Assembly (NCBI GenBank): GCA_905182175.1
Contig: CAJJAT010000011.1
Span: 273,979-337,978, forward strand
DNA from: Flavobacteriales bacterium UBA1494
Lineage (GTDB): Bacteria > Bacteroidota > Bacteroidia > Flavobacteriales_E > Vicingaceae
Direction of reading: 5' to 3'
DNA: 64,000 bases
How positions within the stretch are numbered: the first letter of the stretch is position 1; every line of letters begins with the position of its first letter. The notes beneath the pieces are model-generated. The model ran no database searches, was not told the DNA's origin, and worked only from the letters and a program-made list of their open reading frames with translations. Position numbers and translations under genes: made by a program. Of the stretch, positions 50,678 to 60,106 are shown in pieces.

Positions 50678-53600
50678 TTATTTCGCAAAGCGCAACTGAA
50701 TTCGATAGACCAAATAGTTCATTACTGGAACAATAACTAACGTTAAGAAAGTTGCAAAACTCAACCCAAATATAACGGTCCAGGCCAGTGGTCCCCAAAA
50801 AATTACATTATCCCCTCCAATAAAAATCTTTGGATCAAATTGACTAAAAAGCGAAAAGAAATCAATATTAAATCCAATTGCTAATGGAATTAATCCCAAA
50901 ACAGTTGTTATGGCTGTCAAAATCACTGGACGCAATCTAGCTTTTCCGCCAATTACAATGGCTTCCATCGTGTCTTCTCTGCTTAACAGTTGCTCCTTAG
51001 CCAAACCTAATTCATATTTACGTTTCTGCATTAAAAGATCGGTGTAATCCAAAAGAACTACCCCGTTGTTCACTACTATTCCTGCCAAAGAGATAATTCC
51101 CATCATTGTCATCATAATAACAAAGTTCCAGCCCGTAATTACTAGTCCTAAAAAAACACCTATAAAACTCAAGAAAATAGCTACCATAATTATGGTAGGT
51201 TTTATAACCGAGCTAAATTGGAAAATAAGAATTAAAAAGATTAAAAATAAACCGGTTACTAAAGCTCCCATCAAAAACATCATTTGAGCTTCTTGCTCCT
51301 CCATTTCTCCGGTAAAGTCAAATTCTGTGCCTTTTGGCATATCAAAATCTTTCAACTTTTCTTTTAAAATACCAACAATCTCTGCCGGGTTTGCTCCGGG
51401 AACAACTCCTGAATAAACCAACACAACTCGCTCTAAATCGATGTGCTTGATAGCGCTATACCCAGAAGTGTTTTTCTGTGTCGCAACAGCACTTACAGGA
51501 ATCTCCTTGATTTGTCCTGACGCAGGGTCTCTGAAAATCATGTTTTGATTAAACAATGCGTTGGTGTTGTATCGAATATCTTCATCGAAACGAACATAGA
51601 TATCATAATCCTCGCCATCTTCTTTATAAACCCCAGCTTTTGACCCAAAAATTGAGTTTCTTAACTGATTCCCTACTTGACTTGCAGAAACTCCCAACTC
51701 TCCTGCTTTTTTTCGATCAACGTTAACCTCAATGGAGGGTTTGCTGCGGTTGACATCTATCTTCAACTCATCAATTCCGACAACATTTTGAGCATTTATA
51801 AAGTCTCGCATTTGCCCTGCTGCATCAATTAATTGAGCATAGTCTTTTCCACTAATTTCAATGTTTACAGGGTAACCAGTAGGAGGTCCTGCGGCATCCT
51901 TTTCGACAGAAATACTGACTCCTGGATAAATTCCTTTTAAACTTTCTTGAACTTTCAAACGCAACCCTTCACTGCTTGCTCCGTTTCTAAACTTGAACTC
52001 TCGCATAGAGGCCGTTACTTTACCCCTGTGTGGCATATCAGCAGAAGAACCACCATCTGTTTGAGGGTTCCCTGCCCCGGAACCAACTACTGAAATTGAA
52101 GACTCTACTAAAAAGTTGTGGCCAGTTTCGTCCAAATACATGTCATCGTTCAAAACGGCATTAATGCGCTTCTCAATGTCTTTGGTTATTTTATTTGTTC
52201 TGCCAATAGCAGTTCCTTCCGGGTACTCTATATAGGTAATAATCTGCTTTGGTTGATTGTCGGGAAAAAACTCGACTTTCGTCCTACCTGATTCTAGTGA
52301 TCCTCCAAACAAGAACAACGAGACAATTAGCATGATAAACGTTCCAAATAGAAAATAGTACGCATTTCTCTTTTTCAAAGCCATTCTTAAGAACCCTTCA
52401 TACCAGTTTTCAAACCCCACTAACGTCTTATTTTGAAACTTCTCTGACCATCCTTTTATAAAGTAACGGTACATCCACATCATAAATGCAGTAAATATCA
52501 TGACCGACCCTAAACCACGGTATGCACCACCAACTATTAAAATAAACGTTCCCAATACTACCAAAATAATGGTATTTCGAATCAATAATTTCCGTGGAGT
52601 ATCCTTATCCTCAACAGTCATAAACTTGGACACTAGCATGGAGTTAAAGAAGTAAGCGACGAATAATGAAGAACCTAAGACAATAGATAGTGTAATAGGG
52701 AAGTATTTCATAAACTGCCCCATTATCCCGGGCCACAAGCCAAGTGGCACAAATGCAGCTACCGTTGTTAAGGTAGAAACCATAATAGGAACAGCAATTT
52801 CTCCAATGCCTTTCTTAGCTGCTTCAGTACGAGTCATGCCTTGACTCATCAAGCGGTATACATTTTCAACGACCACAATTCCATTATCTACCAACATTCC
52901 CAATCCCATAATCATGGCGAAGAGAATCATCGTATTCATGGTATACCCCAATAGCTCAATAATAAAGAAAGATATTACCATTGACATCGGAATCGCAAAA
53001 CCAACGAACAAAGCATTTTTGAACCCTAAAAAGAACATCAAAACAGTGACTACCAAGATAATTCCAAAAATGATATTATTCACTAAATCATCTACTTGGT
53101 TAATCGTTAATTCAGACTGGTCATTTGCTGAAGTAACTGTTACGTCAGGCGGCAAAAAATTATCCCGAGCATCTTGAACGATTATGTTGGCTTGCTCGAT
53201 GGCATCAACCATATTTTTACCCGCACGCTTTTTCACATCAAGCATTACAACTTGATTACCCCACTCTCTTGCAAAAGTTGTTTTCTCCTTGTCCTTAAAC
53301 TTCACTTCCGCAATATCCTTCAGGTAGGTAGCTGAACCTTTTTCAGATTTTACAACAAAGTTTTCTAAATCAACTGGATCTTGGATTTCTCCTAAAATTC
53401 GAATGGTTCTTCGTTGTCCACTGTTTATTAAATTTCCTGCCGACATCGTTACGTTTCCGCTTGAAATTGCATTTGAAATATCCTGAAAGCTAACTTTAGC
53501 AGCCATCATCTTATAAACATCAACTGCTACCTCAACTTCTTTCTCTTGCGCCCCGCGAATGTCAACTTGCTTTATTTCACTAATCGTTTCAATTTCGTCT

Positions 53601-54130
53601 TCCAAATACTCCGCAAATTCCTTCAACTTCTCCACAGGATAGTCTCCTGTAATGTTGTAATTTACAATTGCAATTTCTTCAGATAAGTTCAAATCAAAAA
53701 CATTCGGTTCAACCTTAGCTCCGTTAAAGGTTGGCCAATCTGATCCAGATGTCACTCCGTCAACCTTGTCCTTTACCTTAACTTTTGCCTCTTCAACGCT
53801 AATGTCCTCATCAAACTCAATTGTAATAATTCCGTAATCCTCTTGAGACGTAGATAATATTTCTTTAACGTTTGAAACATTATTCAACTCCTCTTCCAGC
53901 GGGTCAACAATTAAACGTTCAATATCTTCCGCAGTATTTCCGGGGTATCCGGTACTTATATATATCTTGGTTTCTTTTATTTCAGGAAAGTTTTCCCTTG
54001 GTAAGTTGAAATAAGACGACAATCCTAAGGAGAAAAAGATAGCCATCATAACATAAATCACCGTTGGGTTATTTATCGCCCATGAAGACAGTCCAAACTC
54101 TTTTTCTACTGATTTTTTCTTTTTTGACAT
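50678..54130 (-). CDS. RND efflux pump permease (AcrB/MdtBC-like)
   Basis: This is an 1150-residue inner-membrane transporter with the RND twelve-helix layout and two large periplasmic loops. Segments include WAINNPTVIYVMMAIFFSLG (helix 1), NLPRENFPEI, YPGNTAEDIERLIVDPLEEE and, in helix 4, MLVDNGIVVVENVYR. The first of the two AcrB-type Asp residues is present and the second is Asn, a common variant in RND families outside the AcrB type. GIVVNNGVVLLDY sits in the matching helix 10. It drives export of drugs, metals or lipids by proton exchange, through the MFP and TolC proteins encoded next. It is the last gene of the operon, 8 bp after the adaptor gene. Confidence 0.93.
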   Translation of the reverse strand: MSKKKKSVEKEFGLSSWAINNPTVIYVMMAIFFSLGLSSYFNLPRENFPEIKETKIYISTGYPGNTAEDIERLIVDPLEEELNNVSNVKEILSTSQEDYGIITIEFDEDISVEEAKVKVKDKVDGVTSGSDWPTFNGAKVEPNVFDLNLSEEIAIVNYNITGDYPVEKLKEFAEYLEDEIETISEIKQVDIRGAQEKEVEVAVDVYKMMAAKVSFQDISNAISSGNVTMSAGNLINSGQRRTIRILGEIQDPVDLENFVVKSEKGSATYLKDIAEVKFKDKEKTTFAREWGNQVVMLDVKKRAGKNMVDAIEQANIIVQDARDNFLPPDVTVTSANDQSELTINQVDDLVNNIIFGIILVVTVLMFFLGFKNALFVGFAIPMSMVISFFIIELLGYTMNTMILFAMIMGLGMLVDNGIVVVENVYRLMSQGMTRTEAAKKGIGEIAVPIMVSTLTTVAAFVPLGLWPGIMGQFMKYFPITLSIVLGSSLFVAYFFNSMLVSKFMTVEDKDTPRKLLIRNTIILVVLGTFILIVGGAYRGLGSVMIFTAFMMWMYRYFIKGWSEKFQNKTLVGFENWYEGFLRMALKKRNAYYFLFGTFIMLIVSLFLFGGSLESGRTKVEFFPDNQPKQIITYIEYPEGTAIGRTNKITKDIEKRINAVLNDDMYLDETGHNFLVESSISVVGSGAGNPQTDGGSSADMPHRGKVTASMREFKFRNGASSEGLRLKVQESLKGIYPGVSISVEKDAAGPPTGYPVNIEISGKDYAQLIDAAGQMRDFINAQNVVGIDELKIDVNRSKPSIEVNVDRKKAGELGVSASQVGNQLRNSIFGSKAGVYKEDGEDYDIYVRFDEDIRYNTNALFNQNMIFRDPASGQIKEIPVSAVATQKNTSGYSAIKHIDLERVVLVYSGVVPGANPAEIVGILKEKLKDFDMPKGTEFDFTGEMEEQEAQMMFLMGALVTGLFLIFLILIFQFSSVIKPTIIMVAIFLSFIGVFLGLVITGWNFVIMMTMMGIISLAGIVVNNGVVLLDYTDLLMQKRKYELGLAKEQLLSREDTMEAIVIGGKARLRPVILTAITTVLGLIPLAIGFNIDFFSLFSQFDPKIFIGGDNVIFWGPLAWTVIFGLSFATFLTLVIVPVMNYLVYRIQLRFAK

Positions 54131-54138
54131 GTTGCGTC

Positions 54139-55299
54139 TTATTTGATAATTTCTACTTCTTGGTTATCTTTTACTGTTCTAGCACCCTCTTGCACAACAG
54201 TATCCTTAAATTCTAAGCCTTTCAAAACCTCTATGTAATCCCCTTGTCTTACCCCTGTTTCAATAAAAGCTTTGTGCACAACCGCCGTGCTCCCCTCGTT
54301 TTTTGCAGTTCGATATACATACTGCTTCCCTTCTGAATTTTCAGAAATAATACTTTGTGGTATTAAAATAGCCTTCTCATTTCTATAATCGTTGATCATG
54401 AGTTTGGCGGTTAGGTTGGGCTTAATAAGTCCTCCTGAATTTGGAACATTTACTTCTATTCTATACGTTCTGTTAGCAGGATTAATGTAGTTCGACACTT
54501 TACCAATTGTTGTTTCAATCATTGTATCCAAAACTGGTAGATCAACTTTCACTGTTCTACCCTTTTTGATAGTCGCTAAATACTTTTCAGGAACATCGGC
54601 ATTAATGTACATGTTAGAAAGGTTTACAATTCTGAACAACGGCGTTGAACCCGGAGCAACCAATTGACCTTCGTCAGCTAGTGTCTCGTCAATAATTCCA
54701 GAAAAAGGTGCGGTAACTACTGTTTTTGCAACCTGCTCTTCCATTTGCTTTACCATCTCCACATCCGCCAAATACTGTGTTTCAGAACCTAAGAATTCAA
54801 TTTCAGAACCAATTTTTTGATCCCATAAACGCTTTCTTTTTTCGTAAGTCGTCTTCGAAAACTTTGCTTTTTGCTCTACCTGAGCCAACTGCTTTCTTAA
54901 CCCACCGTCATCAATAATGGCTACTGTTTGCCCTTTCATTACCTTGTCGCCCATTGCTACTTTTAGGCTTAAAAGCATTCCTGAAAACTCCGGATAAACA
55001 ACAATATTTTGATTCGTTTCAACGCTGCCTTGCAGTTCAACAAAGTGACTAAAATCTTGACTTTCGATTTTGTAAAGGCTTACTAAAGGAAGTTTTTTAG
55101 TAGAATCTGTTGATGCGATATAAATTTCAATTTGCTTAATCTGAGCTTGATGTTCTCTCAAAACTGCAGACAATTCAGTTTTCTTAGCTTTTAAAGCATC
55201 CATGTCTCCTTTTTCAATTAATGAATCCACCGATTCGTTTCCGTCACCACTGCAGGCAACTAAAAATACAAGGCTAAATATTGCTACTAAATTTTTCAT
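54139..55299 (-). CDS. RND efflux periplasmic adaptor (MFP) lipoprotein
   Basis: This is a 386-residue membrane-fusion protein with lipobox VFLVACSGDG. After a short N-terminal helical part (LKAKKTELSAVLREHQAQIK), the lipoyl/barrel parts are visible: VVYPEFSGMLLSLKVAMGDK with VMKGQTVAII, a helical hairpin (LRKQLAQVEQKAKFSKTTYE), TAPFSGIIDETLADEGQLV and a beta-barrel with VDLPVLDTM. It joins the RND permease to the TolC channel in the periplasm. It is encoded between the two, 28 bp after the tolC-type gene. Confidence 0.9.
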   Translation of the reverse strand: MKNLVAIFSLVFLVACSGDGNESVDSLIEKGDMDALKAKKTELSAVLREHQAQIKQIEIYIASTDSTKKLPLVSLYKIESQDFSHFVELQGSVETNQNIVVYPEFSGMLLSLKVAMGDKVMKGQTVAIIDDGGLRKQLAQVEQKAKFSKTTYEKRKRLWDQKIGSEIEFLGSETQYLADVEMVKQMEEQVAKTVVTAPFSGIIDETLADEGQLVAPGSTPLFRIVNLSNMYINADVPEKYLATIKKGRTVKVDLPVLDTMIETTIGKVSNYINPANRTYRIEVNVPNSGGLIKPNLTAKLMINDYRNEKAILIPQSIISENSEGKQYVYRTAKNEGSTAVVHKAFIETGVRQGDYIEVLKGLEFKDTVVQEGARTVKDNQEVEIIK

Positions 55300-55327
55300 C
55301 TTTTATTTATTTTCTTAATTTTTCTGT

Positions 55328-56674
55328 TTATTGATTGAGTGCTTTGTCCAAATTAGATTTTGCTTGTATTAATTGAACTGCTGCAGAGATATAGCTTGTT
55401 TGACTTTGTAGAAGTTGATTGTTCGCTTGCGTTAATTCCAAGCTAGTACTAATACCTTCTTCGTACTTTATTTTTGTTTTGTTGTAAATACGTTGCGCTA
55501 AATTCAGATTGCCTTCTGTTGTTTTGTATTGAGAAAGCGCAAAACTGTACTGCGATTTACTGTTTTGAGCATTTATGGTCAATTGCTGCTCAACTTGTCT
55601 TTTGGCTACTTCAATTTTTTCCAAATTCAACTGCGCTTGCTGAATTCTTGTCATTCTTCCAAAACCTGAAAACAGAGGAATATTCAGATTTAAACCGACT
55701 AGATGACCGTTGTAAAATCTCTTGTTGTCTAAAAAGTCGAACTCATTTGCGAAGGCATTACTTGATAAGTTGTAAAAAGCAGACAAACTAGGCAGTACTG
55801 TGGATTTCTGCTGCTTCAACAATAAGGATGTTGCCTTTTCCTGTGTATTTATAATTTGATAATCTATGTGAGAGTTTACATCAAACTCTTTTGTTAGATA
55901 ATCTTGAGAAGAAGATAAACTAGTTACTACCTTCAGATCATCCGTTAAAGTTAATGTGGAATTAATATCCATTCCCATTACAAATTTCAACTGATTGTTT
56001 ACCACTACTACCGTTCTAACAGCTTGCTCTTGCGCATTTTTTACATTTGCTAAGGTTAAATCTATTTGATCTTTATCTTGTTCCTCAGCAAATCCGTTTT
56101 TATACAACTCCCCTATTTCAAAAGCACTTTGCTCTAAACTTTCCACGTTTTCTTTTAGTATTTCAACATTTCTCAGCGCAACTACCGCATTTCCATAAGC
56201 TACTGTAATCACGTTTTTTACTTCAATCGCCGTTTTCTTTTTGTCATTTTTAGAAATCTGCAGAAACGTTTTTGATGCTTGTAAGCCAACAATATAAGAG
56301 CCACTAAAGATCAATTGTTCGATTCTTAAATTGGCTCCAGCTTGCATCTCTGTTCCAAAGAATACCTCAGAAAATTCTCCCTCAGTACCGCCAAAAACAT
56401 CAGCCGGTATTAATGTAAGGGGAGTTTGTAAATATTTCTGAAAGTTTGCGCTTGCATTAACTTGGGGTAAACCAGTTCCAATGGTCTCCAACACTTGCCT
56501 ATCCGCAATTTGAACGTCTTTCTCTGCTGTAATACTCATGTAACTGTTTTGAATAGCGTAACCTTGAGCTTGTTGCAAGGTCATTTCAAAGCTTTCAGCT
56601 TGAGCAAATGTTGTAGTGGAATAACCAACAACAAAAAACAGCACTGCAATCAGGTTTGATTTGATGTTATACAT
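55328..56674 (-). CDS. TolC-family outer-membrane efflux channel
   Basis: This is a 448-residue exported protein (signal peptide up to YSTTTFAQ). It has the TolC repeat structure: long helices of AYGNAVVALRNVEILKENVE and LEQSAFEIGELYKNGFAEEQ type, short barrel segments with NLNIPLFSGFGR, and a second half with KTKIKYEEGISTSLELTQAN, the common TolC phrase, and QAKSNLDKALNQ at the end. It forms the exit duct of the RND pump. Its start overlaps the end of tetR by 8 bp, so the four genes form one operon. Confidence 0.9.
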   Translation of the reverse strand: MYNIKSNLIAVLFFVVGYSTTTFAQAESFEMTLQQAQGYAIQNSYMSITAEKDVQIADRQVLETIGTGLPQVNASANFQKYLQTPLTLIPADVFGGTEGEFSEVFFGTEMQAGANLRIEQLIFSGSYIVGLQASKTFLQISKNDKKKTAIEVKNVITVAYGNAVVALRNVEILKENVESLEQSAFEIGELYKNGFAEEQDKDQIDLTLANVKNAQEQAVRTVVVVNNQLKFVMGMDINSTLTLTDDLKVVTSLSSSQDYLTKEFDVNSHIDYQIINTQEKATSLLLKQQKSTVLPSLSAFYNLSSNAFANEFDFLDNKRFYNGHLVGLNLNIPLFSGFGRMTRIQQAQLNLEKIEVAKRQVEQQLTINAQNSKSQYSFALSQYKTTEGNLNLAQRIYNKTKIKYEEGISTSLELTQANNQLLQSQTSYISAAVQLIQAKSNLDKALNQ

Positions 56675-57275
56675 TTTCTTCTCTAAATTTTTGTTTTAAA
56701 TATTCTCTTCCTTTTGAACTAGCAATTCCTCTAATATGATACCGCATCATTTCTCCGTGAACTTCATGTACATTAATATCCTTTGATGGAGTATTCTCCG
56801 GGTTCATGATAGATGACATCATTGAAAGATATAGCTCAGTAACAATTTCAGGGTTCAGGTTCGTTCTATAAAACCCTTCTTTTACTCCGTTTTCCAAATT
56901 ATTGTGAATGCATTTCCGCACAAATTCATCTTTATGGTTCACTAATATTTGAAAAGCCTCAGGGTGATATTTCCGCATGTCAAACATTACAGATGGATGC
57001 ATTTCTTTCATTTGGCTGCCGACCTCTTTTGTCATTTCCATAATTTCATCAATGGCGTTATCGCATTTGCTGAATGTAGCCTCTAGGCTGCACTGTTCAC
57101 CATCAATATGAAACTCCATCATTTTTTTCACCAGATCTTTCTTGTTGTCAACAAACTGATAAAGCGTCTTTTTCGAAATGCCCAATTGCCTGGCAACCTC
57201 ATCCATCGTCATACTTTTTATGCCGTAACGCATAAAAAGCTGACTTACTTTTTCGAATAATTGTTTTTTTTCCAT
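56667..57275 (-). CDS. TetR/AcrR-family regulator of the efflux operon
   Basis: This is a 202-residue regulator. I use the ATG at 57273-57275 (MEKKQLFEKVSQLF), because the helix-turn-helix domain starts right there: MRYGIKSMTMDEVARQLGIS with KKTLYQFVDNKKDLV is a textbook TetR HTH. An upstream in-frame extension of 34 residues is poorly conserved-looking and overlaps the operator-like repeat. The C-terminal 140 residues are helical and probably bind ligand. It is the first gene of the tetR-tolC-MFP-RND operon and likely represses it. Confidence 0.87.
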   Translation of the reverse strand: MEKKQLFEKVSQLFMRYGIKSMTMDEVARQLGISKKTLYQFVDNKKDLVKKMMEFHIDGEQCSLEATFSKCDNAIDEIMEMTKEVGSQMKEMHPSVMFDMRKYHPEAFQILVNHKDEFVRKCIHNNLENGVKEGFYRTNLNPEIVTELYLSMMSSIMNPENTPSKDINVHEVHGEMMRYHIRGIASSKGREYLKQKFREENV

Positions 57276-57309
57276 AATTGAGGTCGCAAAAATAGAAACA
57301 ATTTTTAGA

Positions 57310-57341
57310 TTGGAAACGTTTTTTGTTTTTTTTGTTTCCAA
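57310..57341. promoter_or_regulatory. Candidate TetR operator (inverted repeat TTGGAAAC...GTTTCCAA)
   Basis: Eight-base arms at 57310-57317 and 57334-57341 are exact inverted copies with a 16-base T-rich gap. It lies 34 bp upstream of the tetR start and between tetR and the divergent asnS, where an autorepressor would bind. The rest of this 214-bp intergenic region shows no other clear element. Confidence 0.5.
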
Positions 57342-57489
57342 AACATCTAAAAGAATTCTACTTACTATTTTTCTCAATTCCTAACTGAACTAATTTTATT
57401 GAAAAACTCGTTTTTCAATCCCTCAATTAATTTCTATTAAGAGAGAAAACCTTTCCTTTGCATCTCCATTTTTTGAAAAGCAAACTATC

Positions 57490-58932
57490 ATGAAACGATC
57501 AGAAGTAAAGCACTTATTAACAGAAGGTAAAGTTGGAACCGAAGTTTTGGTAAAAGCTTGGGTACGGACCAAAAGAGGGAGCAAAAATGTAAGCTTTATT
57601 GCTTTGAATGATGGAAGCACCATCAATAACATTCAGGTGGTAGTTGACATGGAGACTGCCGATGAAGCTGTACTAAATAGAATTAGCACAGGGGCTTGTA
57701 TTGCTGTAAAAGGGAAATTAGTTGAATCTCAAGGAAGCGGTCAAAAAATTGAAATTGAAGCAACAGATGTAGAAGTTTTAGGTGAAGCGAATCCAGATGA
57801 ATATCCACTGCAACCTAAGAAACATAGCTTAGAGTTTTTAAGAGAGATAGCTCACTTGCGTTTTAGAACAAATACGTTTTCTGCTATTACAAGAATTCGA
57901 CATGCAATGATTTTCGGAATTCATGAGTTTTTTAACAACAAAGGGTTTTATAACATTCACACTCCTATTATCACCGGTTCTGATGCCGAAGGAGCGGGCG
58001 AAACTTTTAAGGTTACCAACTTCGAATTAGATGACATTCCAAAGACGGTAGAGGGAGAAGTTGACTTTAAAAGCGACTTTTTTGGCAAGGAAACAAACCT
58101 TACCGTATCTGGCCAACTAGAAGGTGAATTGGCAGCTATGGCGATGGGTAAAATATATACTTTTGGTCCTACTTTTAGAGCAGAAAACTCAAATACTACC
58201 AGGCACTTAGCTGAATTTTGGATGATTGAACCAGAAGTTGCTTTTGCAGATTTAAATGAGAACATGGATTTAGGTGAAGATCTATTGAAGTATTTAATCA
58301 ACTATGCTCTTGAAAATTGCGCTGATGATTTGGCCTTTTTAGATGCAAGGTTGGTTGAAGAGGAAAAAAATAAGAAAGCAGAAGAGCGCTCACCAATGGC
58401 GTTAATTGAAAAATTAAAATTTGTTGGCGAGAATGATTTTGAAAGAGTGACTTATACTGATGCCATCAATATTTTAAGAAATTCAAAACCCAACAAAAAG
58501 AAAAAATTCAATTACTTAATTGATGGTTGGGGAGCTGATTTACAGTCTGAACATGAACGTTTCTTGGTAGAAAAGCATTTCAAGAAACCGGTTATTCTTT
58601 ACAATTACCCAAAAGACATCAAATCATTTTACATGCGTCAGAATGACGATGAAAAAACGGTAGGTGCAATGGATATTTTGTTCCCTGGAATTGGAGAAAT
58701 TGTAGGCGGCTCACAAAGAGAGGAGCGCATGGAGAAATTGGAGCAAAGAATGACGGAAATGAATGTACCAAAAGATGAATTGTGGTGGTACCTTGATTCA
58801 CGAAAGTTTGGAACAGCGCCGCACTCTGGTTTTGGTTTAGGTTTTGAAAGACTCGTTCTTTTTGTAACTGGTATGGCTAACATTAGAGATGTAATTCCTT
58901 TCCCAAGAACACCAAAGAACGCTGAGTTTTAA
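57490..58932 (+). CDS. asnS: Asparaginyl-tRNA synthetase
   Basis: This is a 480-residue class II synthetase. The N-terminal OB-fold anticodon domain ([20 protein letters not shown]) is followed by the catalytic core: [19 protein letters not shown], the AsnRS signature [12 protein letters not shown], motif 2 in [20 protein letters not shown] and motif 3 with [21 protein letters not shown]. The insert of about 85 residues ([20 protein letters not shown]) is normal for the bacterial enzyme. It charges tRNA-Asn with asparagine directly. It is divergent from the tetR operon. Confidence 0.95.
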   Translation: MKRSEVKHLLTEGKVGTEVLVKAWVRTKRGSKNVSFIALNDGSTINNIQVVVDMETADEAVLNRISTGACIAVKGKLVESQGSGQKIEIEATDVEVLGEANPDEYPLQPKKHSLEFLREIAHLRFRTNTFSAITRIRHAMIFGIHEFFNNKGFYNIHTPIITGSDAEGAGETFKVTNFELDDIPKTVEGEVDFKSDFFGKETNLTVSGQLEGELAAMAMGKIYTFGPTFRAENSNTTRHLAEFWMIEPEVAFADLNENMDLGEDLLKYLINYALENCADDLAFLDARLVEEEKNKKAEERSPMALIEKLKFVGENDFERVTYTDAINILRNSKPNKKKKFNYLIDGWGADLQSEHERFLVEKHFKKPVILYNYPKDIKSFYMRQNDDEKTVGAMDILFPGIGEIVGGSQREERMEKLEQRMTEMNVPKDELWWYLDSRKFGTAPHSGFGLGFERLVLFVTGMANIRDVIPFPRTPKNAEF

Positions 58933-58950
58933 TTTACATATCTTTAAAAT

Positions 58951-59180
58951 ATGGACTTACTTAACAGAAGACTAGGCCTAATTAAAGAATTCTTGAATAT
59001 AAAGAGTGAGGAAAGAATTGAAAAATCGAGCAATTAATTAAACAATCAACTCCTGATGACAAATCCTTAACGTCTTTTACCCAAAAAGAGTATCAAGCGA
59101 GAATAGATGAATCTTTAGAAGATTTAAAGAATGGGAGAGTCATCTCGTCAGAGAATTTACTGACAGAAATGGATACTTAG
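58951..59180 (+). pseudogene. Frameshifted antitoxin of a RelBE/ParDE-like pair
   Basis: From ATG 58951 the first frame reads MDLLNRRLGLIKEFLNIKSE and ERIEK before a stop at 59035. One frame over, from about 59022, the sequence continues KIEQLIKQSTPDDKSLTSFT, QKEYQARIDESLEDLKNGRV and ISSENLLTEMDT to a stop at 59178-59180. Together this looks like an antitoxin: a short helical N-terminus and the IDESLEDLKNGRVISxExL phrase typical of antitoxins of ParE/RelE partners. A single-base change near 59020 broke it. It is 2 bp before the toxin remnant. Confidence 0.68.
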
Positions 59181-59182
59181 AA

Positions 59183-59467
59183 ATGAAATCAATTTGGACT
59201 CTTTTTGCTAAGTGAGAACTAAAGTCAACTCAACAATATTGCTACAAACATTATAGCAGCGCTGCTTTTGAAAAATTGAAAAATGTAGCTTTACAAAAAA
59301 TTAAACGACTAGAAATTAATGACAGAATTGAGCAGAAAGAGGGGTTCATTTCAACAGATTATAAGGTAGTAAGGTCTTCGGTGGTAAAACATTTTAAAAT
59401 CATTTATACAATTGAGATTAATTCAGTGTTTGTGCTTGATTTATTCTAGACCAGGCAAAGCCCATAA
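59183..59467 (+). pseudogene. ParE/RelE-like toxin with two in-frame stops
   Basis: The frame from ATG 59183 reads MKSIWTLFAK, then TGA at 59213, then ELKSTQQYCYKHYSSAAFEK, and later YKVVRSSVVKHFKIIYTIEI with NSVFVLDLF, then TAG at 59447, TRQSP and TAA at 59465. The ending resembles the VFDTRQNP tail of ParE/RelE-type toxins, and the TAG sits where the Asp of DTRQ is expected. No change of frame is needed. The intact toxin would cleave mRNA or poison gyrase; this one cannot be made at full length. Confidence 0.66.
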
Positions 59468-59563
59468 AAAATCGAAAGGTCAACCGACTCTAACAATTCA
59501 CCTAACATTTAACTCCTTTCTAAGCCTTTAAACATTATGATTTTTTCATCATTATAACCCCGA

Positions 59564-60028
59564 ATGAAATACGTCAAATCTAAAACAGTTTCACCTCTGC
59601 TTCAGCAAGTCTTGCTTACCATTTGGAATGAGGAATATCCTGCCGTGTTGAAGCATTACTTGAATACGCTAGAAGAGTACTTGAACAAGTTGAAAGACCT
59701 AGAACACACCTTTGTAATGAATGAGTTTGGAACGGTAGTGGGTTGGTATTTTGATTTTGAGCGGAACAACGAAAGGCAATTCGCAATTCTCATTTCTTCA
59801 GATTATCACAACAAAGGAATTGGGAATCAATTACTCTCAACAGCTAAACAAAAACACTCTGAACTTTATGGTTGGGTGGTTGATTCGAATGAATACTTAA
59901 AGAAAAACGGAGAAAACTACAAATCTCCCGTTTCATTTTATCAAAACAGCGGCTTCAATTTAACCAACAAGCGATGGGATTCTGAGAAAATAAAGACCAT
60001 AAAAATTGTGTGGAAGAAAGAATTTTAA
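59564..60028 (+). CDS. GNAT-family acetyltransferase-like protein
   Basis: This is a 154-residue soluble protein with the GNAT core: VMNEFGTVVGWYFDFERN, then ILISSDYHNKGIGNQLLSTA, the acetyl-CoA pyrophosphate-binding motif, and YGWVVDSNE with FYQNSGFNLTNKRWD, the final strands. The substrate is unknown. The start is the first ATG; the upstream spacer shows nothing obvious beyond the decayed toxin. Confidence 0.72.
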   Translation: MKYVKSKTVSPLLQQVLLTIWNEEYPAVLKHYLNTLEEYLNKLKDLEHTFVMNEFGTVVGWYFDFERNNERQFAILISSDYHNKGIGNQLLSTAKQKHSELYGWVVDSNEYLKKNGENYKSPVSFYQNSGFNLTNKRWDSEKIKTIKIVWKKEF

Positions 60029-60106
60029 AAAACAATTGAGTTTGGCACGAATTTGATACAACCTATCTTGTTCAAAAAGGTTAAATTTAAAGTTGAATAC
60101 AGCACT

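Noticed and set aside
59213..59449. Selenocysteine or stop readthrough in the toxin gene
   Set aside because: The stops are of two kinds (TGA and TAG), no SECIS-like hairpin follows, and the partner antitoxin is broken as well.
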